From Crotophaga sulcirostris (lineage: Eukaryota; Chordata; Aves; Cuculiformes; Crotophagidae), in the NCBI GenBank assembly GCA_013397455.1, contig VYZB01000117.1, positions 1,770,055 to 1,834,054 of the forward strand: a stretch of 64,000 nt of DNA, written 5' to 3'. The translations under genes were made by a program, and so were the position numbers. Below, one piece after another: positions 13,081 to 25,618 of the stretch. How positions within the stretch are numbered: position 1 is the first letter of the stretch; each line of letters begins with the position of its first letter. Below the pieces are notes generated by a model that did not search any database, was not told the DNA's origin, and worked only from the letters and a program-made list of their open reading frames with translations.

Positions 13081-15149
13081 CATGCTATATTTTGTATTTC
13101 AGTATTTTGCTTCAATAAATCTCATGTCTTAAGAACCTCAACAAATGTTTAACAGAGAATTTGCACATAGCAAAACTATAAAGTCCTCCTGAATTCAAAT
13201 TATCTGGAGTTAGATTACTTCCTTTAAAATATTCAAGACAAAAGCAAAATCATTGTGGAAATAGTCACTGATAAAGTATGGAGAAGAACTGCGCTCTGGT
13301 GATCAGGAAAGTAGAGTAACAAAGGAAAGGTAGGCCTTCAAGTATTTGTGCCTATCCTCCTAAGACTATAAATTGAGACAGTAATTTGGGTGGTGAAAGT
13401 AAAATTACTTCTCACTTTTTTCATCATACTGTTACTCACATACCAGAAGAACAGCACCTATTTGGTTTTGGGCTTTTAAGAAGTTCCTGAGGCATTAAGG
13501 TGATTCAGAAAGGGAAATAAAAAAAAAAAAAAAGAAACAACTCAAAACACTAAACGCCAATAGTTTTAGTACCTTGTAGCATCCATCCTCAAAACCTGAA
13601 ATGAAGCATCTGAATTAAGAGTTGGCCATTTCCTTGCAATACTTTTCATACTGGGATTAAGGAACACGTTTCATTTTTATGAAAGATGTATCCTTAGCAT
13701 AGAGGCATACCTAAACATCTTTATTTTCTGATTCTAATTTAGCAATTGGAATTTTTAGAGAATATGTGATGCTAAAAAGCACCACATATTCAGGTCTTCC
13801 ACACAGCGATCTCTAGTAAAAAGGTCCTAAGGAGGCAGTCTGAAAACAAAAATAAGGCAACAAACACAACTTCTTCTTAATAACAGAGCATCTGAAAAGC
13901 ACCCAAAGGAATTCTACTTCTAAATAGGCAGCAGAAAATGGAAAGAAAAATCAAAGTATATAAATAAAATGAAAAGTTCCAGTGTTTCCTATTACATGTA
14001 CACAATCTATCATAACTCCTTTACTAATTTTAACTGGTGAGTCAGAGAAATGTCATTGTTCTATTGACTAATTTGCTCGGACCATAAAAATCCTTTAAGT
14101 TCCATTATTCACTTATTTTGTTAAGCGATGAATTAGTTCGGGCATTGCATTCCTCTCCCACTCCTCACTCTTCTATTTTTTTATTAAGGTGTCCAGGGAT
14201 GCAAAACTTTCATTCAAACCAGAGAAATTCTTTGGTTTTACATCTGTGGAAAGACATTTCTAATAACTCATCTCTCTAGCGGATATATCAAAGTGAGATG
14301 GAAATTTGGGAAGAAAGATAACATAAACATTTTCAGTGACCTCCTCTCAAACTTTGAGCCTAGAATTAGACATATAGTTCCCAACAGCTGATGTTGTAGA
14401 ACCAGTCGTGTCCTTAAATTGCTTGAGTGAACTGAAGCAATTAAAAAAGGGCAAAGGCATGTTTGCAATTCCTTTTCCTGTGCACTATTTTCTTTCCTGT
14501 ATTCATACCAAAGAGGTGTGTTGACTTACATTTAAATTGAAGGACTAACAACACGAGAGAACAAGTAGTCATTTCTAGAGAGAAAGGACTTGTGAAGGCA
14601 AACCAGCCACCATCAATCTTAAAACTTTAGCCAATGCCAGTTACACATGCACTCCTAGTTGACACCCCTTTCTTTCAGAGTTAGAAGGACTCATGTTCTT
14701 ACTAACACAATTAGACAGGAAAGTTCATATCAAGTCTATAAAAAGTAATGACATTTTAAGAAAACAGAGGCCTATTAATTTTTCCACAAGCTAAAATAGC
14801 CCTTTGGAGCACAACCCAAAATTAGACACAGCAGGCATGACTTTAATCCTTAGTACTCTGGGCTGCTACAACATAGCCAGAATATTAAGAAAAGTATCCT
14901 AAATTCATAAAAACAGAGCAGTTGCCACTCATGGAAGGCAAAAACTGGTAATGTTGTGTTCAAAAAAAAGGGGAGTGAAGAAAAAAGAAATAGGGAAAGG
15001 GATAGCAGGGAAAGAAGTGAGAAGAACACCTCTTATTTCTGAAATGAAATTTTGGAAAGTAAATTTTTGTCTTCTATATCGCCAGCAGACTTAGCCCTTC
15101 AAAGACCATCATCTTGCTCTTCAAGTGACCTTTCTGATGCTACATTTCA
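13081..15149. other. Unique AT-rich sequence, nothing recognised
   Basis: AT-rich sequence with a 15-base A run at 13519-13533 and no supported exon, RNA gene or transposon. Confidence 0.5.
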
Positions 15150-16137
15150 GATGCAGGCCGGTCACAATTTGTGTTCCCCAGGATTCAGCGCTGGGTCCAG
15201 TTCTGTTCAATATCTTATATTAACGATCTGGGCGAGGGGATTGAATGTACCCTTGGTAAGCTTGCGGATGACACTAAGATGGGTGATGGTGTTGATCTGC
15301 TTGAAGGAAGGGAGGCTCTTCAGAGGGGTCTAAAAAGGCTGGATTGATGGGCTGAAACCAACGGGATAAGGTTCAACAAGACCAAGTGCTGAGTCCTACA
15401 CTTGGGACACAACAACTCCAGGCAGTGTTTACAGACTCGCAGAAGAATGGCTGGAGAGCTGCCTGTCAGAGAAGGACCTGGGGGTGTTGGCTGACAGACA
15501 GCTGAATATGAGCCAGCAGTGGCCCAAGTGGCCAAGAAGGCCAGTGGCATCTTGGCCTGTATCAGAAACAGCGTGGTCATCAGGACCAGGGAAGTGATTG
15601 TGCCCCTGTACTCAGCACTGGTGAGGCCACACCTCGAGTGCTGTGTGCAGTTCTGGGCCCCTCACTACAAGGACACTGAGGGGCTGGAGCGTGTCCAGAG
15701 AAGGGCGACAAGGCTGGGGAAGGGGCTGGAGAACAAGTCTTACAAGGAGCAGCTGAGGGAACTGGGGTTGTTTAGTTTGGAGAAGAGGAGGCTGAGGGGA
15801 GACCTCATCACCTTCTACAACTACCTGAAAGGAGGTTGCAGTGAGGTGAGTGTTGGTCTCTTCTCCCAAGTGACAGGGGATAGGATGAGGGGAAATGGCT
15901 GCAAGTTGCGCCAGGGAAGGTTCAGACTAGACATTAGGAAAAATTTCTTTACTGAAAGGGTGGTCAGGCACTGGAAGAGGCTGCCCAGGGAGGTGGCTGA
16001 GCCACCATCCCTGTTGGTGTTTAAAAGACAGGCAGATGAGTTTCTCAGGGATATGGTTTAGTAAGTGGAAAGGTACGGTTGGACTCCATGATTTCAGAGG
16101 TCTTTTCAAACCAGATAATTCTATGATTCTATGATTT
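15150..16137 (+). mobile_element. CR1 LINE, about 1 kb, reverse transcriptase C-terminus plus 3' end
   Basis: A + strand CR1 of about 1 kb. It starts inside the reverse transcriptase near the GTCACAATTTGTGTTCCCCAGG block, passes the polymerase motif C ([10 protein letters not shown] near 15255-15285, an LADD form of the FADD box), and runs through the thumb and C-terminal blocks to the tail ATTCTATGATTCTATGATTT. The first 370 bases contain frameshifts; the last 540 bases retain one open frame. The two clean tail octamers and the preserved frame make this one of the younger copies in the window. Confidence 0.96.
15519..16061 (+). pseudogene. CR1 ORF2 reverse transcriptase, C-terminal remnant
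   Basis: A 180-codon open frame encoding the post-polymerase C-terminus of CR1 ORF2. Blocks in order are [14 protein letters not shown], a [27 protein letters not shown] segment of the thumb (about residues 27-49), [50 protein letters not shown], and a terminal block ending LRDMV. The start Met is accidental; the true ORF2 start lay far upstream. Upstream motif C is present but out of frame. No endonuclease or palm is attached, so it should be inactive. Confidence 0.92.
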
Positions 16138-16503
16138 CACTGCCTGCCCTCAAGGATATCTTTTTTATATCTTGTTAAATGGGAAGGGAAACATGCAACA
16201 AGCAATATGCTCCACAATGGAGGGACTTCTGCTTCAGTAAATACTTTGAGGATGTATAAACTGCAAAGAAATACTCTCTTATTTCCGAAAGCCAAAGATA
16301 TATATAGAGAGTTTTCTATCAGTGATTCAGGAAAATGGTTACTATATGGTAAAAGAAAAGTAATGTGTGAGGGTTTCATTGTCTGCTGCACATGTTTTCG
16401 AAGAGGATATCATTATTAATACACCTAATACCATTATTTTAAAATAAACCAATAGCGGCAAATCTCTTAAAGTCTTCAAACAAAACCTGTCATTTTTAAG
16501 AAC
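16138..16503. other. Spacer between two CR1 copies
   Basis: About 370 bases of AT-rich sequence with nothing recognisable, separating the + strand CR1 ending near 16137 from the minus-strand CR1 beginning near 16504. Confidence 0.5.
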
Positions 16504-16955
16504 CATAGAAACATGGAATGGTTTGGGTTGGAAGGGACCTTAAAGATCATCCAGTTCCAATTCCCCTGCCATGCACAGGGACACCTCCCACTAGATCAGG
16601 TTGCTCAAAGCCTCACCAAACCTGGCCTTGAACACCTCTAGGGATGGTGCTTTCACATCTTCTCTGAGCAACCTGTGCCAGTGCTTCATCACCTTCACAG
16701 GAAAATACATCTTCCTGATATCTAATCTAAATCTATGCTCTTTCAGCTTAAAACTGTTACCCCTCATCCTGCCCCTGCACTCTCTGATGAAGAGCTCCTA
16801 CCCAGCTTTCCTGTAGCCCCCTTTAATTACTGGAAGGCTGCTCTAAGGTCTTCCTACAGCCTCTCTTCTCTAGGCTGAACACCTCCAACTCTCTAACTCT
16901 TTCCTCAAATGGGAGTTGCTCTAGCCGTCTGATCATCTCTGTGGCACTCCACTTT
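16504..16955 (-). mobile_element. CR1 LINE, 3' end
   Basis: A minus-strand CR1 3' end. On the + strand it reads CATAGAAACATGGAATGGTT (decayed tail), GGGTTGGAAGGGACCTTAAA, CTAGATCAGGTTGCTCAAAG, and then the reverse complement of the ORF2 C-terminus. It stops near 16955 after the block corresponding to the MIRRLEQLPFEERVRELEVF peptide. It has the same subfamily layout as the copies at 12.6 and 38.3 kb. The frame is broken by small changes. Confidence 0.94.
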
Positions 16956-19900
16956 TCACTTCTAATTTCATTAGGGATTCCCAAATGCAATAGGAGAGGC
17001 TCCCTGATCAAGCATTAAATCAGATGATCGGGTGGGAACATCTTTTAGTACCACTATGAAATAATATGCTGATCCCATCTACCTACAATGAACAGAAAAA
17101 CAACTTTTTTAAACACATATAGAAGAGATTTTCTTTCTTATCTTCATTTTTCCTGCAGTGGAAATGCTTTTGCTCATCTAACAATGGTTCCTTCAGTTTC
17201 TCCCCTTCCATGGGACACATCAAACTTGAAAGTCTATTTTGTCTAAAATGTTTGCATTGCATTTGCTGCAAAAGACACCAAATTAACTGTATTCAGTTAG
17301 ACTGCATTTATCATGTATCTTTTCTTTTGAAGAGACCCTGGCAAAGATTAAAAGGCAAGCAGAACAGTGCTTACTATTTTTAAAGGCATTTTAAAGGGAA
17401 AAAAAATAAGGCTTTGACATTGGAACACTGTTCTAGTCAGAAAGTTTATTTAAAAAATAAATCATTGGGAAAAACAACAATGCAAAACCCCAGAGCCTTT
17501 AAAACACAAGATTTCGAACTCCTCACTTCCATCTTTTACTGATCTATTCCACAGCAGCAAGTGCCTTGTGTAGTCCCTTCTATCCAAATGTGCTTGACAG
17601 AAGACTGCCACGTTAAAAATTACTTTTTTTGAAAGATAACTTAAAAAATAATTACTTTCCACAAATCACTGGGACAACCAGGGAGGAGAATCAGGAAAGG
17701 AAAGGGGGAGAATTTACCACCCTGCACACTCATAAAATGGATACTTAGAAACAGCAGGATAGTAAATTTCTCCAATTTCTCTCTCCTTTTGCATGGGTGC
17801 ACCAGGTTCATGACGGAAACCAGAGTTACGAACCTCAAGACCTCTGTGGTTCCCCTCCCAGCACATCTTATCTGGCAATGTGACTCCTCTAATCCAACAC
17901 ACACATCAGCCTAAAAACACTGCAGTGCATCAGGCAATTCCCAGCCAGTCCACTGATACAGTCTCCACAAATCCATATTTCTCTAGAAATTCACAAAGAG
18001 ACAGCTGAGGTGAGGCAATACTGATAGTAAAAGCTGATCTTCCTCATGCTCCTAAACATTTGGTGTATATTCAGTAAAGAGCTGTGACTCGTCAGAAATT
18101 TTACTGACAAGCTTTTTGGTTTCAAATGACATTTATTTCCCCCTGTTTTAGATACGTCTATCAAGTAAAGCTTTATATTCCACCTAATGCCTTCATTCAC
18201 TTGGACCTTATCAATTTAAACTTTAGCTCTCAACCTTTTGACCAGACTGTAAAATAAACTTGTAAAAGATCACCTCAGTCTCCTCTAAACCAGTGCTGGA
18301 GTAAGAGCTTGGCAAATGCAGCTTCTGCCAGGAACTGCCCTTGACAACTCATCAAATAATTAAGCACAGATGTAGTGGTAATCACTTATTAACTTATTCA
18401 ATTATTATTATTTTATTTGTTACTGCTCAAGTATTTGTGAATGTGGGTGAGAACAGTTCATTAAAAGACATTAAAATCCAAGAGACAAATTATTCCTTTA
18501 AGCAGCATCCCAATGCTATACATCTTAACATCTTTATGTTAACAATGCCACTGAACCTATATATTCTTTGCAAATAAAACTATCTTCACCTTTTAAGTTA
18601 CAGCTTTGTGTATCTGTGTGATTTTATATACAACTTTCAATAGTTTGAACTTAGGCTACGGATTTTGGGGAGGTTTCAATTTTATTAATTGCATGGCAAT
18701 TCATACAACCTAAACGTTTTCTATTGTACTTCTTTCAAACACACACAATTCTTAAACAATTGTTGCACTGCCAAGCAAAAGCAAGATTTTTAGCACTTAT
18801 GAGAATACACTAATAGTTCAAAGAGACATTTGCTTGCATTAAAAAATAATCTAATGTAAATTAAACAGCTTTCAAAGAGTTATGGAGTTTAGATTTCTAG
18901 ACAAACATAAGGCTCAGAAATGCTGTTCTACCAGATTTTGCCTCTGCATTATATTTTGATGGGAATGTCACTCTGCACCCACAATATGAATTAAGTCACC
19001 TACAGGCCATATAATTTTGGATATGCATCTTGATTATGTTCTGGCAGATGGACACAGGTGCTCTGCTCCAGAGTCCAGGTACCCTAAAAACTAAACTAGG
19101 GTCCTGTTGGAGTGCACCATGCCTCCTTCCCCTCTTGCAAACGAACTGACTACCGGTAGGCTCAGAGTACAACTTTATGAAAATCATAAGATTTTAATTT
19201 TTTTTTTAAGGAATCATTTTAAAAGGTGACAATTTAAGCCTCCATTTGGAGCTTAAATGTACATATAGAGATTTTCATGGCAGATTTGGACACTTGGATG
19301 CTTAGAAAGGACAATATACAGACTGCAATCTTTAAATGACCAACTTAAAATCACTATAAAGTAACTTTAGGGCCCAGTATGAATATGCTGAGCTGTTTTC
19401 ATGTATTTCTGTGGGAACTATCATAGAAACTATCCTCACATAGACCCCTTTAGTATCACCTCAGCAGACATGAAGATGAATCAACTCGGGGATTGGAGTG
19501 ATTTGTTGGCTGCCTGGATTGGGAGGTCCTATCTACAGACTAAACCTGTGCTATCAGGCTTCATTTACCTTCACCCTTCTCATAGTCCTGGATTAGTCTA
19601 AAACAAAAGCAACAATAATGATGGGAAAAAAATGGTTTTCTGCTGTACTTGTGGCTTCCAGGGTAGAAAAGAAGCACAAAGAAAGTGCACTTCCCTTATA
19701 GTGCTGGGGGACTATCAGAAACGATTCATAGCGGGTGTAGATTGTCTGTCTCCACAGTCCCTATCTTTAAAACCCCATCTGGACAGTTTATTTTATCTTC
19801 ATTTTTAATGCAGCATAAAACCCTGTAAAACACAATCCCCAGAATGGGGACCCTGAGGAAGCAATACAAACCGCCTGTGGATAACAAGATTTATTGTTTA

Positions 19901-21350
19901 GACCACAGAGAAAGCACAGAAATGGAAAACCATGAAAGTGAACCATAAGATTAAGTCCTAACAAACATTGTATTCCTACAGGAAATCAGACTTTCTTCCC
20001 ATATGATGTAATTCAATGTGTGTAATGCCATTTTGAAAATAATTTGCTACGCTACTGAGCAACCTCAAGTGATTTTTGGGGTCTAGTTGTATGTCATTTC
20101 TGTTCATCATACAGATGTTGGAAAAACAAGCAAAGCCTACACCATTTTTCAAAGTGTCTGTTTTACTCTGGCAATCCTCCCCATAAAATACACATTACTG
20201 CCACACAAATACAACTCACCAGGTGCTGAGGCCTGGAAAGTGAAACCAGAGTTTTTAAAAAACTCTAACAAACAAACTGCAGACCTCTCCTCTCCCCAAA
20301 GGAACAATCTTCTACCACAAACAGATCTGACAATTAGAGCATACGTGAAGAAAGAAGAATTCTTACTTGCTTTTATTACTTGTGACCTCCAGATTAACTT
20401 TTAGCACATTAAGGAGAAAAGCAACACATCAGAGGAACTAACCGAACATGCAAAATAAGTTCCCATGATTTACTGTAAAAATTTTTGCCTTCCCTATGAC
20501 ACCCACTACTTAAAAAATAATGATAATTTCATGAAAGGGAATATATCATTCTTTCTTCCTGGCAAGATGAATGAGAAAGATTGTTTCAGTCCTCATTAAT
20601 GTGCTGCATTTTAGTTCATGCCTTTCTCTTTAAGCAGTCATATGCACAACATTTTCTTACTTCTGACTATTAAATTTTGCTGCTATCAGTTTTACATTAT
20701 TTTCCTCTTGGACACGCTATTAAAGCCAACCAGTACAGTCACATTCTAACAAAACCAGACCAACACCAAAGAAGCCTATTTTTATGCCATATAGTCCGTA
20801 CAATCCAAGTTCATTCTCACAGTGAAAGTATCAAACCATCGTAGAGGGAGACAGGAGTTTGTTGAGAGAACAGGATGTCACAGGAGGATTTTAATTAGCC
20901 CACTGGGAAATCCATTCTCAAGTGGTTACAGAAAAGTGGAAAGATAATAGATATGAGACACTAGAGACAGATTATATCACCTTTTTATGAAATTCATTCA
21001 TATTTCAGTTCCTCGTTGAATTAAAACTAAACAGTCTTGCAAACCTTTGCTGTGACAGCTGTCCCTGTTCACAGCAGTAGGCTCGGAGATTTCTCACCCA
21101 AATGCCTGTGCCAGGCCACGAGCACACAGTACTAAGAACAGATTATGCTCATTTTTCTCATTTCCCCTCTACTCTTCATTGGAAACCACTGGAGTCTCAT
21201 TTTTGGTGTTTAGATGATAGGTTCACTACATCTTCTCTGTTACATGCACATGCTGTGTCTACTGCAATAAGGCTGGGAATTCTACAGTAACAGAATAACC
21301 AGAATAAACACATTCAAATTAGCATCTTGATTAAGACTTACACTAGTCTA
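16956..21350. other. Unique AT-rich sequence, nothing recognised
   Basis: A long AT-rich stretch. Open frames are short, and none shows a domain or signal that I recognise. No transposon or RNA gene is supported. Confidence 0.45.
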
Positions 21351-21392
21351 TAAGATATTAAGATAAGATATTAATATCTATAAGATATTAAG
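21351..21392. repeat. Short AT-rich repeat at a CR1 5' junction
   Basis: The word TAAGATATTAAG occurs at 21351-21362 and 21381-21392, and its first ten bases also occur at 21364-21373. The third copy merges with the start of the neighbouring CR1, whose family sequence at that point is similar (AGATATTAGGAAGAA). This suggests that repeated copying or microhomology joined the truncated element to the target. Confidence 0.7.
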
Positions 21393-21601
21393 AAGAACAT
21401 TTTTACTGCGAGGGTGGTGAGGCACTGTAAAAGGTTGTCCAGAGGAGCTGTGGATGCTGCATCCCTGGAGGTCTTCAAGGCCAGGTTCGATGAGGCTTTG
21501 AGAAACCTGGTCTAGTGGGAGGTGTCCCTGCCCATGGCAGGGGGGTTGGAACTGCATGATCTTTAAGGTCCCTTTCGACCCAAACCATTCTATGATTCTA
21601 T
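21381..21601 (+). mobile_element. CR1 LINE, last 220 bases
   Basis: A + strand CR1 3' end. It begins at the AGAAGAACATTTTTACTGCG block, continues through the GGGTGGTGAGGCACTG block, the CCCTGGAGGTCTTCAAGGCC block and GGGGGGTTGGAACTGCATGA, and ends with CCAAACCATTCTATGATTCTAT. Only the last coding residues and the 3' untranslated region remain. Confidence 0.95.
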
Positions 21602-24600
21602 AAGCATTGCACTATAGCCCATTATTACTGCCAGCACAGGACATCAGAGTACACAAATCCAAATTTATTCAATGAGGCACTGGGTTACCACAATCATCTA
21701 CAAGTGGTAGATGTTTGTTATGTAGACATACTTTTACACTGCAGGATATAGATGTGAGAGTATTCAAATGGAGAAATAAGTATTTGCATAACTGATTCCA
21801 TTAAGGAAGGAAACATATTCACAAAGCACTGTGCAGAAGTTAGTTCATCCTCTGGCTGAATGGATAGACAACTTCAGTTTCCTGACCTGCGTATATAATT
21901 GCCTTTATTTTCCACTATAAAAGTTTAACTAAGATTCAATTTGAAGTTCTATTAAAATTCAACAAATCATGACATCAAACACCACTGTCTGAATTTATAC
22001 AGGTGCCTAAAGGAACAGATAAAGGCTAAAAAGCCTTATCTCCTCCAGCATTAGACAACAACAGTCTGTCAGAGTCAGTTCACAAGGTTATCTCATAAAA
22101 AGTTCAACCCCTTGAAAAGGGCAGTTTAGTATGCGAAGGGAGCAAAGGAAGAGAAAAAAACTTAATGTAAGAGGCCAAAATAATTGACTGGGAACTTCTA
22201 AAGAGGAAAAAAAGCAGGATTCTTCTCATTCCCTCCACTCACTATGCAACAGCTTACAGAAATACCATCACAAATCACTGGTGCAGCAGGGATTTACAGT
22301 AAGAGGAATCCTTACAGTTCAGACATCTCTGCAGAAGTGCAGAATAAGCAGCAAAGTATATCACGGTTCCCCACATCACACACGTTACCTTATCTTCTTG
22401 CAAAGTTTCTTACCTCTTATGGGACAATGAAAAAAGAAAACCGTAGGCCTTCTGGAAAGAAGTTAATTTCTCTTCCAAGGAGAATTCATACGGTTCTTCC
22501 ATTACATATCATATTAGATACTCTATCATACAGCAACCACCACCCACACCCAAACCATCACCCCAAAATCTGGCTGCTCTTTACAAAATATGTTTGTGGC
22601 TACTGTTTCTTGGAGAAGGTCCTGATGAAGACAGAAGTATAACATAAGGCATTGCAGAGGAAATTTAGCAATATCACAGAAAAAAATCTGTCCCTCTTCT
22701 CAGCCTCTCAGAATGTTGTTACACAGGATTTAAACACAACAAGGTCAATGGCTTTAGCTGTAAAGAGAAATTACTACATATTTGCAAAATGAAATAGAAT
22801 TCTGATTAGTAAGGAAACCAAGACTAAGGCTAAAATCTGCCTAATGCCAACCACTAAGGGTTGGTAATGAAGAACTGCTCTCTGAGCATGCTGACACACA
22901 GATCACCTTGCACAAAGTCCAGCATCTGGAAATGTGCACCCATCAAACCTCCAGCACCATTTCCCTCAAGGCTACCTTTGTAATGCATCTTCCTATAAGC
23001 AGAAAACAGCAGAAATATAATCATCTCTCTACAACTTACAGACTTTCAGCATAGAAATTACTGTTCTGGGAATTTTAACTGTAGTCACAGCATTTTTCAC
23101 TATAGAAGCTTGCAGCCAATTGCCCAAGTAATGTCCACAAAGTACAACCAGTAACCCTCTGGAGATGGAGAGGCTGGAGAACTTCAGAAGACAAAACTGC
23201 TCTTCAAGCCAGTGAGTAAGAAGGACCATATGTCTGAAACTTGGACCCACATGTGGAATGAAAAGACTTAGGAAGAACCTGCTACTGGAAGGGCTGACCA
23301 CAACCAACAACTATATCATATTATAAACTCATGCCTAAACTGAAAGGAAGGAGTCTCTGAAGTTGATTTAACCCAGGGAAAACATGAAGAACCAGAGTGC
23401 TGAAGCTCCCTGAGAAACATGTCAACTAAGATGTATTAATAACATCTTACCCTGCTTGAGGTATGAAAGCCTGAGATACAATGAACCTCTCAAGGTGCCT
23501 TTATCATCATCCTTGTACACCTTACAAGGTACAGACGACCCGGATGGTGATGGAAAGAGAAAGGCAGCATAAGGAATGTCAAATGAGTTCCTGTATGAGT
23601 AGACTTGCTATGAAAACCCAAATACTGCTGCTCCTTTATTATGCCAGGAGGCCCAAACCAAGAGAAGGACATCTTCCAGTCAGCCAGAAGATATTATAGA
23701 GCCAGATCAATACATTTGCACAGCCCAATTATATCACTATGCAGCCAGATCTGGGGCTTTTTCTCCATTCAACTGATTGTGATATGAGAAGTCTAAGTTG
23801 CCTGCCTAAAGCTGAAAGCTAATAAGAGACTGGATAAAACACAGAGGCCAGCTTGCCTGTGAACAGCACGCAGTCTGGCAGAAGGAAAACCAGGAGAACC
23901 AATGACTTGCCCTGCTGCCTTGGAAGCAACAGTGCAGGAAAGCCCTTTGGCTGAGACCGTAAAAGTAAATAAGAACTGAAAGGTCATTGCCTACCTGTTG
24001 TTTCCTCAGCTGGACACTTTTCCACCACAGGCAGAGAGTATCTGAAGATTATTTTGTCTTACTACTGAAAGCTTCCACCTCTTCAACAGCCTGCACGCAA
24101 ACTGGCAAGCAGACCATAACCGAGCTGCAGGTGCAGACTCCTGACGTTACGGATTATTAGGTTTCCTCCTGTTTGTTTTCCATCTCAGCACTTTGTAATG
24201 CTACCAATTAAGGGCTAAATTTATAACGGGTGCATTATTGTAAAAGAAATTTACTCAACACTTCTCACTTGTAATGTGATTATTTTTTTCTTACGGAGTC
24301 CTAAAGTGTTTTACAAAATTAAAAATTACATCTAGTTCCAAGAGAGGAATGAAATATTGAAACCTATCCTAAGCAGCATGGCATCAGCCACCAATTACTG
24401 TAAAAACTATTTATTTAATATGTCAAGGCTAATTGTGGTAGCCCACCCAACACTTCCAAATAAATAATTAACAGCTGAATTTAGGAGCATGAGGTAATCA
24501 AATTCTCTGCTGCTTAAGAAATGTTTAAGAAATATATTGGTTTTATTTCAAAAGAGGGGAGCCTTTGCATAAAGAGCAGGCTATTTCTGAGTATGAATGT

Positions 24601-25618
24601 ATATGTATGTGAAAGGAGTGGGAAAATTTGAAGAACAAATAATTATTTTAGTCTTAATTTATAGAAATTTAGACAGAGCGCTTATACAGAAAGTATTCTA
24701 TTTTTCCTCTCCCTCGGTAAGCCAGAAGTAAGGAACTTAAGAGAAAAGTGAGAGAGAAAGTCTGAGTCTGTTGCTACACTGGCGCATTCAGTTGCACCAA
24801 GGAAACTTTAAAACAGTCCCTCTGTCATCCTATGTAGGAAACACTTTATATTGTGAAGAGTTAACTATAAATTTAATTCTCACAGCATCTATTTTTGCTG
24901 TGGAGTATCACATAAGTCTATTCTCACTCTAAAATTACCTTATGATTTTGGATCAGCAGAACAATTGGTTTTTGCAACAATTCAAATTCCTAATAAGAAG
25001 TCACAACTGACAAAAGGCAGGGCAGACTCATAAGATAATGCTGATGTAGCTCATGGTTAATTGATGTTTTATAACTTACACAAAATCCTTAGATATATAG
25101 CTCTGCAAATCCTGTAAGGTTTCTAAGTAATGACAGCTCTAAGAGTGACTGTTGAAATACAAAGCTTTGTGGTTTCACTCACAACAACTCTATAAGACAA
25201 GTTTTCATTTTATCACCCTTGCTAGTACTGGTAAGCCTTTGTCTCCCCTGAATATCAGCTGTAAGTGTCTGAAACACTCACCTTCTCTCTTCACTTTTCC
25301 AGCAAGGTATGGTCAAGGTCTAGACACATTTTTTCAGCATATTGCAGGGATTGTTCCAAGTTTCTACATGTTTCTTACAGGTTTTGTACAGATACTCATT
25401 AAAGGCACCTAGTCCTATTTGTATTGGGATTGAAACAAGAGGCAAACACAGCATAGAACCTGCACTATTCTTTGGTAATGGCCCTGTTCTCCTACTCACA
25501 TGAACTGGAGTCAAAAGTCTCTTCAAGGGTACCTTCAGTGCTTCTGGATATTGCAGATCCAAGGAGCCCTGAGTTAACCAGCTGCCTTCTGAAGAGGCTA
25601 TCTAATTGAGAAGATATA
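21602..25618. other. Unique sequence with a possible conserved element at 24.1-24.6 kb
   Basis: No gene is recognised. A 132-codon open frame at 22244-22642 has no family features. From about 24120 to 24560 the sequence is rich in homeodomain-type TAAT/ATTA words and lacks repeat features, which is the look of a conserved non-coding element. That is an impression only. Confidence 0.4.

Noticed and set aside
15612..15869. Open frame antisense to the 15.2 kb CR1
   Set aside because: It is a shadow of the real CR1 ORF2 frame on the other strand.
22244..22642. 132-codon open frame on the + strand
   Set aside because: No domain, signal peptide or splice context, and a His/Pro-rich part arises from a CCACCCACACCC-type stretch; treated as chance.
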